A DNA stretch of 64,000 nucleotides, taken from contig NC_063151.1 of NCBI RefSeq assembly GCF_020921035.1, forward strand, positions 34,974,934-35,038,933. Reading direction: 5' to 3'. A program made the position numbers and the translations under genes. This document shows positions 1 through 11,299 of the stretch, piece after piece; position 1 is the stretch's first letter, and each line of letters opens with the position of its first letter. Below the pieces are notes generated by a model, which was not told the origin of the DNA, did no database searches, and saw only the letters and a program-made list of their open reading frames with translations. This DNA is from Rhodamnia argentea. Its lineage: Eukaryota; Streptophyta; Magnoliopsida; Myrtales; Myrtaceae.

Positions 1-1070
1 AACGTGTCGAGGAAGAGAAATCGATGCGATCTGCCATTTAGATCAGCCGATTGTCATTTTCGATATGAGTATTGCCGAATTAAATATCGAAATGTTACGA
101 AAAAAAAAAGAAATCCATGTATAGAGCGGCTGTCCACCAATGTCTCGTGTGAGAATAGTTTGCTTAGGTTAGGATTCAAGTAGTAATCAAGCCATGTTTT
201 GCGTGCCGCCACTGCACTGCGTTAACCAAGACCGGAATTTTCTCGGACAGGTGGCGGCCAGCACAAAGCAAACTTGGAAGAGACTTCTCTTTGCTGTGTC
301 CCAAAGGCCAACGACCGATGGACGGCAGCAAAAGGTTAATATTGTTCGAAATCGAATTGCGACTTCACTTGTTCTTCTTCCTCCTGCAATCAATCAAGGT
401 CCAACCAAAATCACCGGAACTGCTTTCCCCATTTTGCCCCTCCTCTCCCAATAACCTCATCTCATAGTATCGATAAAGTTTAAAATTAAACAGAACGTGC
501 AATCAATAGTAGTTGGAGTTGGTTGCAGAAAGATACTCGAATTTCATCTAATTTTTCCTTTTCCAATTCATGATCCCTAGAATGTTGGGATTCCTCCAAA
601 TTAATGAAATTATCAAATTTACCCTCACATTTTTTTTTTCCAAAATTGAGTTATTAAGTGACGTGAGCCACACCTTAAAAAGAAGGACACATTCGAGAAA
701 GTAACGTTAAGAAGAAACTTCACTTAGTAAATTAATTTTAATAAATTCGGCACTTTTCAAATAGATTTTCAACAGAAAATTATTAAAACAAGCACCCAAA
801 ACATTTTTTTTCTTTTTTTTTCTTCAATACAAAAACAGCATAAGGTACATGTTCACTATCGAAATGCAGAGACTATTCACGAATGCGCATTGAACGATAA
901 TATTACCAAGGTACGTCGTTAAAATTGCACCTTGTGACAAGGCAGCAAATTTCCCCACTTCGTCACCCGAAGGGTATCAACGTAAATTCGAGTAGTTAAT
1001 CTGAATTAGATAACACCTTCCCGGATAATCGTGGGATTAAAAGTGGGGTAGACGGCGGTGTCGCTGCCTA
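1..1070. other. intergenic DNA upstream of HACL
   Basis: AT-rich sequence with homopolymer A and T tracts. The open frames near 190–450 on both strands overlap, have no plant-family resemblance that I recognise and no splice context. I see no gene here; the last few hundred bases are presumably the HACL promoter. Confidence 0.5.
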
Positions 1071-1082
1071 ATCAGCAAGTCG

Positions 1083-1089
1083 TATATAT
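1083..1089 (+). promoter_or_regulatory. probable TATA box of HACL
   Basis: TATATAT lies 86–92 bases before the ATG at 1175. A start of transcription about 30 bases downstream would leave a 5'UTR of roughly 60 bases. This position rules against using the in-frame ATG at 1058, which would lie upstream of the core promoter. Confidence 0.5.
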
Positions 1090-1174
1090 GCGCTCGCTCT
1101 TATCGAACTTCTTCCCACATCACTCTCTTTTACTTGACATCTACCACCCACCCACCTCGAGTACCTCACGTTTC

Positions 1175-4100
1175 ATGGCGGATCCGAACTCGAACCCCAT
1201 CGGAGCTCCGACCCCGATCGACGGCAACGTCCTCGCCGCGAAGTCCCTCGCCCGGTTCGGAGTGGACCGGATGTTCGGCGTCGTGGGCATCCCCGTCACC
1301 TCCCTAGCCAACCGGGCCCTCGCTCTGGGCGTCCGGTTCGTCGCCTTCCACAATGAGCAATCCGCGGGCTACGCCGCCTCCGCGTACGGCTATCTCACGG
1401 GCCGGCCCGGCGTCCTCCTCACTGTCTCCGGCCCGGGCTGTGTCCATGGCCTCGCCGGACTCTCCAATGCCATGGCCAACACTTGGCCGATGGTGATGAT
1501 CTCGGGCTCGTGCGACCAGAAAGATTTCGGAAGAGGAGACTTTCAGGAGCTCGATCAGATAGAAGCCGTGAAACCCTTCTCGAAGTTCTCAGTGAAAGCG
1601 AAGGACATAAGGGAAATCCCCAGTTGCGTGGCTCGGGTCCTTGATCAGGCGGTCTTGGGTCGGCCCGGCGGGTGCTACTTGGATATTCCGTCGGATGTGT
1701 TGCACCAGACGGTGACGGAGTCGGAAGCTGAGAGCCTTCTGGACGCGGCCGAGAAGTGCGGGTTGAAGGAGGAGATTCCGAACGTGTTGAGCTCGCAGAT
1801 TGAGGAGGCCGTCGCTTTGCTAAGAGGCGCCAAGAGGCCGTTGATTGTGTTCGGAAAAGGAGCTGCCTTTGCGAGAGCGGAGGACGAGTTGAAGAAGCTG
1901 GTGGAGGTGAGCGGAATTCCTTTCTTGCCGACTCCGATGGGGAAGGGCCTTTTGCCCGACACGCACGAATTGGCAGCGACCGCGGCGAGGTCGCTCGCGA
2001 TTGGGAAGTGCGACGTTGCGCTTGTCATCGGCGCACGGCTCAATTGGCTGTTGCATTTTGGGGAGCCGCCCAAGTGGTCTCCTGATGTGAAGTTCATTTT
2101 GGCTGACGTGAGCAAAGAGGAGGTTGAGTTGAGGAAGCCGTTTTTGGGTTTGGTAGGCGATGCTAAGAGGGTGTTGGAATTGATCAACAAGCAGATCAAG
2201 GATGACCCATTTTGCTTGGGGAGGTCTCATCCGTGGGTGGAGGCGATTTCGAAGAAAACAAAGGAGAATGTGTCCAGGATGGAGGCTCAGTTGGCGAAGG
2301 AAGTCGTGCCCTTTAATTTCTTGACACCGATGAGGATCATAAGGGATGCAATTTTGGGACTGGGGAGTCCGGCGCCCATTTTGGTTTCTGAAGGGGCGAA
2401 TACGATGGACATTGGGAGAGCAGTGCTGGTTCAGACTGAGCCAAGGACTCGATTGGATGCTGGGACGTGGGGGACCATGGGAGTTGGGTTGGGTTATTGC
2501 ATTGCAGCTGCTGTGGCTTCCCCTGACCGGCTCGTTGTCGCGGTTGAAGGTGATTCTGGGTTTGGTTTCAGTGCAATGGAAGTTGAGGTATGCATTCTCC
2601 ATAAGCCGTTGAACGGTGCTTGATTTATCTCATGTTGTTACTGTCCATTGATTCTTCCATGATTCGAAGCGTGTGAGTTGCTTGTCTCGAAGGATGATAG
2701 GTGCACATTTAATGTGCCTATGCAGACCGCCATCAATAGGAACATTTGAATCCTCTATTTTGCAAGATTGTTCTGTTTTGTTCATATGTAGATGCCTGAT
2801 GATCAGCATTTTTTTGCTAATTAGCTGCCCGTTGTGCATTGTATCTCAACATTAGCTCCACGGGGGATGTGATATGCATGATTCTTATGGGTCAAAATAT
2901 AGTTCGAGTGCCAACCAACTAATGGCAATCCTTTCAGATTTGGCTGTAGGAGCACCTACAGTGCAGCACTAGTCATGTTTGGACCCTCCCTTGGAGATCC
3001 ATAAGTGGGGGTTGAATGTAGATTTACATCCAGTCACACAGCCAGTCTAGTTTAAATGTAAAACTGGTGTTGATAGAAATTGTCTCAGGCAGCATAGCTG
3101 CATTGGTGACAGCACATAGCTATCAGGACAATAAACCCTGCGAGACTAAGCTCCAGCAATTAGACTATGCCAAGTGGCAAAGAACTTTTGCTGGCTTAAA
3201 TTTTACAATTTAGGTATTAGTGGCAACTTACATTTGCATCTAATGAGAGGAAGAACTTTTACTGGCAGTATCAAACTTTGGATGGGTGGATCTTCCATTT
3301 TCTGCCCACAGTCAATCCCCTTATAAGTAGCGGCAGGCTTGGAGCAACAATAGTAACAAATAGCTTTTAAGAACACATTCTAATGAACCATCAGAGGGAA
3401 CTAAAGTTACATTTCACGAATCAGACAGCAAAAAATTTCTCGCAGATGGATACGAATAGGACAGTAGGACCACATCCGGGATGCTGTTTTATTTTGTGTG
3501 TATGAATTCCGAACTTTTGATGGGTCGGGTATTCAATTATATTCCATATTACTCGCGTTGAATTAGTTTGAGTCATAGATGGCTGCCGTAATTTATGCAG
3601 AGAAAGATTCTGAAATTGTAAGTGGGTTTTGTGTTGCCTTTTGAATACGCCATCTGTAGTAGAGCTTATGTTTACCTGGTAGAGATATGCGGTAGAATCA
3701 TGGCAACTTGTGGTATATGATGTGGCAAAAGGAAATGAACCATTATGTCTTGATGGGTGAAATTAAGTCTCCCGGAGGACAAGCTTCGTCTATAATGGCA
3801 GCATTGAAATGAACTGGTGAATGTTCCACTAATATATTTCTTTCAAATATATCTTCTTTAAGCTTGTGCCACTTGTATTTCTTTCAAATATATCTTCTTT
3901 AAGCTTCAGTCTCTTATGGACGCAAGTTTAATTTTTCTTTTCTTCCTCTTCCAGTCTGAGTGGAACTGCCTGCTTTCCTTCATTAACTGTGCTTTTGTTT
4001 GACCTCTCGACCTAATTCATTTAAATGACAAGGCACAAATTTGTTAGCTTCAGGAGCATGTTCCATACACGACACATGGTTGCTCACATGTGAAGGCTGC

Positions 4101-5139
4101 ACATTATGCTTGTTTATCTACATGATGCATGGCTTGAGGTATAACTTGGACTTTCTCCGGATGCCTACCAAAGCGATTTGCTTTCCAATCCTTTTGCACT
4201 GGAACAAGAATGCGTGTTGTTAGCATTTATTGTGCCAACTTTAGGTTCAATCTAATTGTATCTGTAGTCCATTGGCTACTGAAAGATGAAGATCTCCTCT
4301 TGGCCCGTATACCTTTGAGAGAGAGACAGAGAAACAGTTATGAACTTGTAGGGCTTGCTTTATGCCAAAGCATATGACAATAGATAGTAATTTCCATTTT
4401 CTCTTAAGTTCTTATGTCCTGAGTTTCATGTCAGTGAGTAAGTGATTAGATTTATAATCAAGCCATATAAAAAGAATGATGCTCAGATCAAAATGGATTT
4501 CTGGGTTTAGCCAGACTACACATTGCGTATGGATTTCTTGAGTGACGTAGCATAATTGTTTGTCTAGTTTGCTCCTGGCTGCACATTGTTAAATGAAACA
4601 ACGATCTGTTAGCATGCCTTTCTTGGCAAGCTTCGCAGCTAGATAGTTACTTTTATGTAGAAGGACCTATGTCACGAAGTTCTATTCTGCTTGGTGTACA
4701 TCACTTACTATCCTTCTCTTTACCTCCACTCCAATGTTTTTTCACATATGTATGGACTTCTGTCTTCTATTCTTCTATGAAGGAATTTCTGTGTATGCTC
4801 ACTTCTCGTATCCCGTATTTGCAGACTTTAGTGCGATATCAGTTACCGGTGGTTGTGATTGTTTTCAACAATGGCGGTGTATATGGTGGTGACCGGAGGA
4901 CCCCCGAAGAAATCGACGGGCCCTACAAGCACGACCCTGCACCTACTTCATTTGTCCCCACTGCTGGATATCATACTCTAATTGAAGCTTTCGGTGGCAC
5001 TGGTTATCTCGTTGCTACACCTGAGGAGCTCAAGCACGCTCTCTCGGAATCCTTTTCTGCTCGTAAGCCAGCCGTGGTAAATGTGATTATTGACCCATAT
5101 GCTGGTTCAGAGAGTGGCAGACTGCAGCACAAGAACTGA
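1175..5139 (+). CDS. HACL: oxalyl-CoA decarboxylase / 2-hydroxyacyl-CoA lyase (ThDP enzyme)
   Basis: Two exons, 1175–2587 and 4825–5139, joined in phase 0 by GT–AG, give 575 residues, the usual length of plant members (Arabidopsis At5g17380). The family uses thiamine diphosphate and Mg2+ to cleave or decarboxylate acyl-CoAs: oxalyl-CoA to formyl-CoA, or 2-hydroxyacyl-CoA to formyl-CoA plus aldehyde. The N-terminal ThDP domain holds the activating glutamate in HNEQSAGYAASAYG. The central domain follows at about residues 205–335. The C-terminal ThDP domain carries GDSGFGFSAMEVE, then, across the intron, VVVIVFNNGG, together the GDG-x-NN cofactor motif. I chose ATG 1175 because it follows the TATA box and gives the family N-terminus; ATG 1058 would add 39 unrelated residues. 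The C-terminus, LQHKN, is not an obvious peroxisomal SKL-type signal. Family assignment is very sure; substrate preference is inferred. Confidence 0.95.
2588..4824 (+). other. HACL intron (2.2 kb)
   Basis: GT at 2588–2589 and AG at 4823–4824. The intron is long for a plant gene and splits the cofactor-binding motif. Apart from a short tandem repeat at 3835–3906 I see nothing coding or repetitive in it. Confidence 0.9.
3835..3906 (+). repeat. short tandem duplication in HACL intron
   Basis: A 31-base string beginning TATTTCTTTCAAATATATC occurs at 3835–3865 and again, identical, at 3876–3906, giving a 41-base period. Probably recent replication slippage. Confidence 0.8.
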
Positions 5140-5581
5140 TCAGCGTGGTATGCCCTCCTTTACTTCCAGCAGCCTTTGGGAGAACTTATCTATCAGAAAC
5201 CGTTAGCCTCGTGTCGTGTAATCAGAGCGCAGAGTGCACCATGTGATGCGACGATCTTTCACAGATGATTAATGCCAAGCATAGCTGGTGTAGAAATATG
5301 GAAAGAGGAGGCCATACTCGATCAATCAGTTCTTTCTTCATTGCACTGTTTCAGGTTTTTCATATCACTCTCACCTCTAATGGCAATTGCAATCGCAAAG
5401 TGATCGCCATGGCCATTATAGAATTTGCTCCTTGCTGCTTTCTGGTGTTGTGCCGCTCGCAAATGTTCCTGTGTAAGTGTGTAGTGTCCTAGGAGGCGTG
5501 ACAAAGTTTTTCTTTTAACTGGGCAGCAAGAAAGGTGTTGTTAATTGTACGAGTGTCGCAGTGTGGAAACATTAGTTGAAC

Positions 5582-5587
5582 AATAAA
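5582..5587 (+). terminator. candidate polyadenylation signal of HACL
   Basis: AATAAA lies 443 bases after the stop codon, followed by T/G-rich sequence. It is the best canonical signal downstream of HACL, though plant signals are loose. Confidence 0.4.
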
Positions 5588-5768
5588 AGTTAGGAGTCAA
5601 ATAAACCATTGTAATGTGTAGGGGTTGAAAAAGTAGATCTTTATATACTCAAGCCTGTTGTGTGTGAAGCTATATCCATAGAAGGATGTTACGCTGTCTT
5701 TTGCTAGGCCACTCTTAATGACCCCTGTTCCTGATTTTCGTTTGATTCTCCATTGGTTGTTATTCTAA

Positions 5769-5796
5769 TCGGACCGGACCGGCCCGGCCCGGCCCA
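5769..5796. repeat. CCGG/GGCCC simple repeat
   Basis: A run of CCGGA and CCGGCC units inside AT-rich DNA. Low complexity; no function inferred. Confidence 0.5.
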
Positions 5797-6009
5797 ACCA
5801 ATTATGGCTGCACCTTGCCTAACGAGTGTCGACGAGATGATGTTGAGAACATAAACTAAACCGTCAAACGTGGGTGTCGCGGCTGCGCCCCTCAAATGTG
5901 GCGAAATGGGTCCAAATCCTTTCCTTTTAATAGGACACTGGTCAGTTTAATTATCATAAGTAGTATCCTTGAGGAAGGTGCTTCTCAACTCAAATGTATC
6001 TAATGGTAA

Positions 6010-6215
6010 GGATGCGTTTTGATTTTTCCGGAAATTGATTGCTTACAAAAATGAATAAATAAAGAATAATTTCATCGCAAAAAAAAATATTTAGACATAA
6101 GTTATTGTTGATAATGAAAATAATTTTTATTAATTAATAGTGTTTTAATAATTTTAAATTTTGTAAATATATTTTTATTTTTTAAATAATTTTTTCTGTC
6201 CTTTTCTTTTGGTTG
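6010..6215. repeat. AT-rich MITE-like repeat (family M1)
   Basis: Shares with 28140–28310, 43050–43250 and 46420–46600 a layout of GAAAAA/TTTTCC-type ends, the phrase AAAATATTT(A)GAC/GGCATAA and long A/T tracts. It probably belongs to a small non-autonomous DNA transposon family; the ends are not precisely defined. Confidence 0.4.
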
Positions 6216-6575
6216 ACAAGAGGCTACTGGCCATCAGCTAGGGGCTCGCGACCCTTGCTGTAGCTGGGCGAGGTTGTGAACCTTGCATAGGGGTCGGTAG
6301 AGGTCGTCGACCCTCGGCCGATGGCCAACAGGTCTCTGTCGACTCAAATAAAAAAAAATGAAAATAAAGACAGAACAAAAAAAATTATAAATTTGAAAAT
6401 TATTATTAAAAATTTATCATGCCAATGCTAGCGGCAATACGTTAGTACCGATCGGACAGATAGATTGAATTGATATAGTTGCAAAAGGTTTATGAGTGAA
6501 TTTGACCCAAAAAAAAAATTACAATTGAACTCGTACAATTACAATAAGTTTTGGACTTTTTTGGTAATTCCCCCC
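6216..6575. repeat. GC-rich core and right arm of a TIR element (family M2)
   Basis: A GC-rich block of GGCGAGG/GGTCGCGA-like words (6225–6345) is followed by an A-rich tract and an arm ending in AATAAGTTTTGGACTTTT. The same arm ends the elements at 17455–17965 and 29630–30055. The left arm is not recognisable here. Confidence 0.4.
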
Positions 6576-7019
6576 AACAAAAACATATCATATTAAATTA
6601 TTATCAACTTGCACTAATGTCAATATGAGATAAGCGTTGCTTTAAATGTTCCTTCCCTATCTCTCATGCCTTTCGATTTTTTCCCCTTTATAGATGAAAT
6701 GAAAGGGGCAAGCCCATAGGAATATTACGTTAATAGAGAAAACTATCTAAAAAGTCTTAAATTTATTGTATAGCACCTAAGGCCGTGTATAGTAACGCTC
6801 TAGAAACACATATTAGTAAAAAAGTGTTCCCAAAATGTTATGGTAAAAAAATGTTCCCAAAGTGTTCCGGAAACACTTTTGAGAAATAAAAACACTTTTG
6901 GAGCAGAAATAAGAAACAAAAAAAACTTGTTTCTGTGTTTTTGGAACACTTAATAGAAACACATTTGGAACATTTTTTAGAAACAATTGGGAACGTTTTT
7001 TTTCATTTCATTAACACAC

Positions 7020-7590
7020 TCTCTTCTCTTTTGTTCTTGCTCGAGCAGCTCCTCCCTCCTCTCCTTTTGTGTTCCTCGATCGCCCGACGCCGCCGCTCTT
7101 CCGTGTTCCTCGATTAGCCGATGCTGCTGCACTTCTGTGTTCCTCGATCAGCCAATAGTGCCGCTCCTCTGATGAGTTTTCGCTGGTTCCTCCTCTTCTC
7201 GGCAATCGACCGACACCCGACATGGCTGGCGAGCTTGCGAGAGCCCGCTCAAATCTAGGTTGGGCTCGGCCTCGTGCCGGGAGCGCGAGCCCAACCCCAC
7301 CATCACCGGTCGAGCTTCAACCTTGGCTGGCTATGGCAGGGGTCGGCCTCTTGCTCTCGGCACGAGGCGGAGTCCCCCCCCGAGTCAAACCGCACCATTG
7401 CCGGCCGAGGTTGAACCTTAACCGACGATGGCGGGGGTTGGTCGAGCCCCGCCCGGATCTAGGGGGGCTCATGCGAACCCCACCATTGTCAAGAACGAGG
7501 CCGAGCCCCGCCCGGATCCGGGTGGGCTCGCGCGAGCGTCGCCATCGTCGACGGAGGTCGATGCTCGGTTTGAGCCGATTATGAGTTAAG
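7020..7590. repeat. GC-rich low-complexity block with internal repeats
   Basis: Imprecise repeats of CGAGCCCCGCCCGGATC-type words and CACCATTG/CACCATCACCGG phrases. The open frames here (for example 7222–7584 on +, 7317–7682 on -) are Arg/Pro-rich on both strands, as expected from GC-rich repeats, and I do not call them genes. Confidence 0.5.
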
Positions 7591-8074
7591 TTTGAGCTGA
7601 ACGTGATCGATTCTATGTAGAAGTTCTTGCTGGTGGAGGATTTTTGTTGAGGATATGGCCTTTTATTATGTTGAGCTCGCATAAGGTTTTAATGAGCAAT
7701 TCGAAATTGGATTGTAGTTGATAGGAAGTGATTGCTCTGTTCTTCTTTGTAATCATGCATACGTTTGCTAATAAGGTATGAATCTGGGAATGTGGAAGCT
7801 GCTTCATAAGCTACACGGTAGTTTAACATTTGCAAGCACATATTTCAGCATTTGAGGATAGGCTCTAGCATGAACTTTTATATCATGAATCTTAAACTGG
7901 TATTGTAGTTATTGTTAGCGGCTTTGATTGTTTGAATTGAGAGCATATTATTCTTTGACATATTATTTTTTATTGGAACTGTTTCATTGCTTGTAATTGA
8001 TTGAGCTTGTGATTGCATTGTTAATATGATGATGAATTAGTCAAGATTGGATAGCATCCCAAAAAGAGACATCC

Positions 8075-8997
8075 ATGGCAAAATGGACCGAGACTTCCAC
8101 CAACTTGTTTGTGAGTTTGCTGGTAGAAGAGATCAAAAAGGGAAATCGCACCTCTTGTACTTTCAACAAAGTAGAGTGGAAAAACATAAGGACCGCATTC
8201 AACAACAAGATAGAAGTTCAATATACCCAAGCACAATTGAAAAATAAGACGAACAAGCCGAGAACACAATATGGTAGTTTTAAGAAGCTTTTTTCACAAT
8301 CTGGATTTGGCTGGGATAATGTCAATAAAAGAGTGACCGTCAATGATTCAAGTATATGGGAACTTCACGTCAATGAATCATTGTGTCATTTTTAGACCAT
8401 TGTATATGTAAGTTTTAACGGGTTTGATTATATTACTGATGTATACTATTTATTGTGAAAATTACAGGATAATAGTGAGTGGATGAAATTCAAGAAGGTT
8501 GCGTTTCCTCTTTATCTCTAGTTGTACATTGTATTTGGTGATATATATGCTACTAGAGATCATGCAATAGGAAGTGACTAACATTTGACACTGTCGGATG
8601 ATGATGATAATTGTGAAGATGATGGTAATGATTTTCTAGAGGGTTTTGGTGATTACCACCTTGATAAGGAAGGCTTACACCTGGCAATCCTAGTACTCCA
8701 GTTCATGATAAGTACAACTTAGATAGGACTCCGAATGCCAAGAGAAGAAGAAAGAGTAGCCAGTACAATTTAACCATGACCTGCAAAGCCATTGAAGATA
8801 TGATCAAGTCCTCCTCGAGCCCACTTATGAACCTCTATTCCGTAGCTGATGTGGTTAATATCCTATTTGTCATACCCGAGTTGGACGATGGTCTTTACGC
8901 CAAAAGAGTGGACAAAACATGTGTTAGTGCTAAATGGAGGGAGGCTTTTATCACAAGCACCTCCGAAAGGAGGAATGCACTTCTCCAAAATCTTTAG
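8075..8997 (+). pseudogene. Harbinger ORF1, Myb/SANT-like protein (broken)
   Basis: Reading pieces resemble the plant Myb/SANT-like domain of L10-interacting and Harbinger ORF1 proteins. The first piece, MAKWTETSTNLFVSLLVEEI through SGFGWDNVNKRVTV (8075–8395), has the tryptophans of the trihelix. A middle piece around 8480–8560 reads like FPLYL then LYIVFGDIYATRDHA with an in-frame stop between. A terminal piece, IPELDDGLYAKRVDKTCVSAKWREAF (8776–8997), matches the usual C-terminus. Stops and frame changes separate the pieces. Confidence 0.7.
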
Positions 8998-9266
8998 TAG
9001 ATGTTGGAAAATGTATTATGGATTATGTGGTGTTCGGTTTCATTTTATTTTGTGACTCATCTCGTCGGTTGTTGTTTGGTTTTGAGGATATTCATGTTGA
9101 GACTCTTCTGTTTGCATCCGTTATGAGTATGATGGATTGCGTGAAATTTGTGTTTTTTTTTCGAAGCGCCTACACTAATGTCATTGTATTTGTGTAATGG
9201 TATAGGTACAATGGAATAGGAATCAAGTATTGTGTCTATGGATAGTTAGCTCTAGTTAGAACATGC

Positions 9267-10539
9267 TTGAATGAGTTTTATATTAAGATAATACGTTTAT
9301 GGATCTACGCTCAAATCTTGGACAAGTGCTTGCATGTGAAAGAACCATGTATGGACGGTAAACAATCGGGAGCCGAATGGGTAAGCGAGATTATTCGTGG
9401 ACACTCGGATAGAATATATGAGACCTTTAGGTTGGAAAGACATTTTTTTTTAATCTATGTGATTTAGTGAGAGAAAAGGGTCGGTTGAAAGATAGTCAGT
9501 ATATTAGGATAGATACACAAGTCGGTAATTGGTCAAGAGAGCTCTATGAGAACTTTATGCGAGAGATTTTAATATTTCCCACAAACAGTTAGCAAGGATT
9601 TTATTGTAGTGTTGAAAGCACCGATTAAACTTTCAATTTAAGTTATCAAAGCACCTTACTTTGATGTTGTGTCGGAGGAGATTATGTTGGATACTAACCA
9701 CTCGTGTTACTTGAAAGTATGTTTTCCATATTAAGTTTACATAATCAAATACTTGTAATTGATAATCTTGTATAACACTATACTTTTGTAAAATCACGGG
9801 GTTGCGTAGGAGGTATTGATGGTACGCACATTAGTGTTGTCGTATTTGTGTCGAAGCGGGTCCCATATAAAAATAGGAAATAGACCACCATCCAGAATGT
9901 GTTATGTGCTTGTTTTTTTGACATGAAATTTACCTTCGTGTATATTGGATGGGAATGATTGGCCAACGATTATCGAGTGCTTTCGGCCGCACTTGAAGAT
10001 CCCGAACAGAATTTTCCTCGACCACTACCAGGTATTTTCTTTATCTATCAACAGTAGTTTGCTTATGATCATATTGCGGTTGCATATCATAACAAATCTA
10101 TATTGTATCTTGTCGTAGGCAAATACTATGTGGTAGATTCTGGTTATGCAACACTTCTAGGATTTTTAACGTCATTTAAAGGTGAACGGTATCATTTGAA
10201 AGATTATAGAGGTAGAGGGAGACGGCTGTAACAATAAGAGAAATGTTCAACCATAGGCACTCTTCACTTTAGAACGTAATTGAGAGAGCATTTAGGACAC
10301 TGAAGAAACGGTTCTTTATATTGCAATACATGCCTTCCTTTCCAATTCGGAAGCAGGCGCTCATTGTGATTGCATGTTGTGCTCTTCATAATTATATTCG
10401 CGACCAAGATAGGATGGACAAAAAAATTTCCGATTATGATAATCCCGACTATGCTTATGGGTTTACAAAAGAAGAGGTTGCTGATGATGTATCGGATATG
10501 CGGACAAGTGAGATGAACATGCTTAGGAAAATGAATTGA
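9267..10539 (+). pseudogene. Harbinger ORF2, DDE transposase / HARBI1-like nuclease (broken)
   Basis: Fragments in several frames follow the order of a PIF/Harbinger transposase (DDE_Tnp_4, HARBI1-like). They run: an N-terminal helix-rich part with RGHSDRIYETFRLERHFF (9267–9467); LVREKGRLKDSQYI and QVGNWSREL (about 9460–9540); the first catalytic aspartate in GCVGGIDGTHISVV (about 9800–9845); the DSGYATLLGFL part (about 10135–10170); and the C-terminal FPIRKQALIVIACCALHNYIRD (10321–10539). Several stops and frameshifts mean that no functional enzyme is made. Confidence 0.8.
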
Positions 10540-11118
10540 TTCCAAGATGGCCTTTTGTCTCTCTTGGGTGCGCATATATTCCATTGGATTGATTGAAAGC
10601 GGGGTTAATAGGAGTCTAGATTCAAGCAGCCGGCTTTTCCCATCTCAATATTAATTAAGCGCACAATCACTAGAAATAGATAGTAAAAACGAGAAAGACA
10701 AATCAGCGATTTCCGGTCAAAATTAGTTGGATGCACTGAATTGGCACAAATGCAAAAATTTTATAACTGAAATGGCAAAAAAAAAAAAATGGTTAAGATT
10801 GAAGTGGCACAACCGCAATATGTTCGGGACATTTTGGATAATTTTTTTGATAACAAAGTTTCGTAAAGTTTGTGGATATTTCAATGAGCTGCGATCTTTT
10901 CACGAGACAATATAGCGGATGCCATAACAAAATACCGAGAATCGGTCGAACCGGTTCCGTGACAATTCCTAAGTGATGAATGCGCTCATACGCTACACGG
11001 GATTGCAAGGACAATGATCGAGGCATTAAGATTGCTCGTCTACTAAATTGTTTTGCTCTGCACTTTCGATTGTACCCAAATTATTTAAATTAGACCAAAC
11101 AAAAAAATATCACATCGC

Positions 11119-11285
11119 GTCAGGTCACTGGTTCGAAACTCCCAACTCGACTTCATGACTTAAGTGGGGGGCCATGGCTGGTGGGCCGCTGTACTAGCTT
11201 CCCTCAAGGTGCTGACGCAGTGCTAACGCAGACGCAAGCTGTTGCGTAAACCTGCAGATCCTCGGTTACAAAAAAAAAAAAAAAA
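11119..11285 (+). mobile_element. SINE-like element, 5'-truncated
   Basis: It has a tRNA B-box-like GGTTCGAAACT near 11130 and ends in CTCGGTTACA followed by a 16-base A tail. ATCACATC flanks it on both sides (about 11109–11116 and 11287–11294), fitting a target-site duplication. No A box is visible. The 3' end CTCGGTTA plus poly-A is shared with the SINE at 54494–54680. Confidence 0.55.
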
Positions 11286-11299
11286 CATCACATCACAAC

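Larger units (their letters stand above)
6781..10600 (+). mobile_element. decayed PIF/Harbinger DNA transposon
   Basis: Two degenerate genes in the order typical of plant PIF/Harbinger elements lie on the plus strand: a Myb/SANT-like DNA-binding ORF1 (about 8075–8997) and a DDE transposase ORF2 (about 9267–10539). A plausible left terminus at 6781 reads TAA|GGCCGTGTATAGTAACGCTC, with the TAA target trinucleotide and GGC-start usual for the superfamily, followed by a subterminal zone rich in AACACTTTTG and GGAACA repeats. No matching right terminus was found; from about 10680 the sequence turns into an M2-type arm, so the 3' end may be truncated. A GC-rich low-complexity stretch (7020–7590) lies between the left end and ORF1. 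Frameshifts and stops show that it is dead. Confidence 0.75.

Noticed and set aside
1058..1174. Upstream in-frame start extending HACL by 39 residues
   Set aside because: A TATA box at 1083 would lie inside it, and the extension (LLSNFFPHHSLLLDIYHPP) is not family-like; ATG 1175 is preferred.
1820..2602. 260-codon antisense frame opposite HACL
   Set aside because: Shadow frame of a codon-biased exon, with no family resemblance.
7222..7584. Open frame of 120 codons in a GC-rich stretch
   Set aside because: Frames are open on both strands and encode repeat-derived Arg/Pro-rich sequence.
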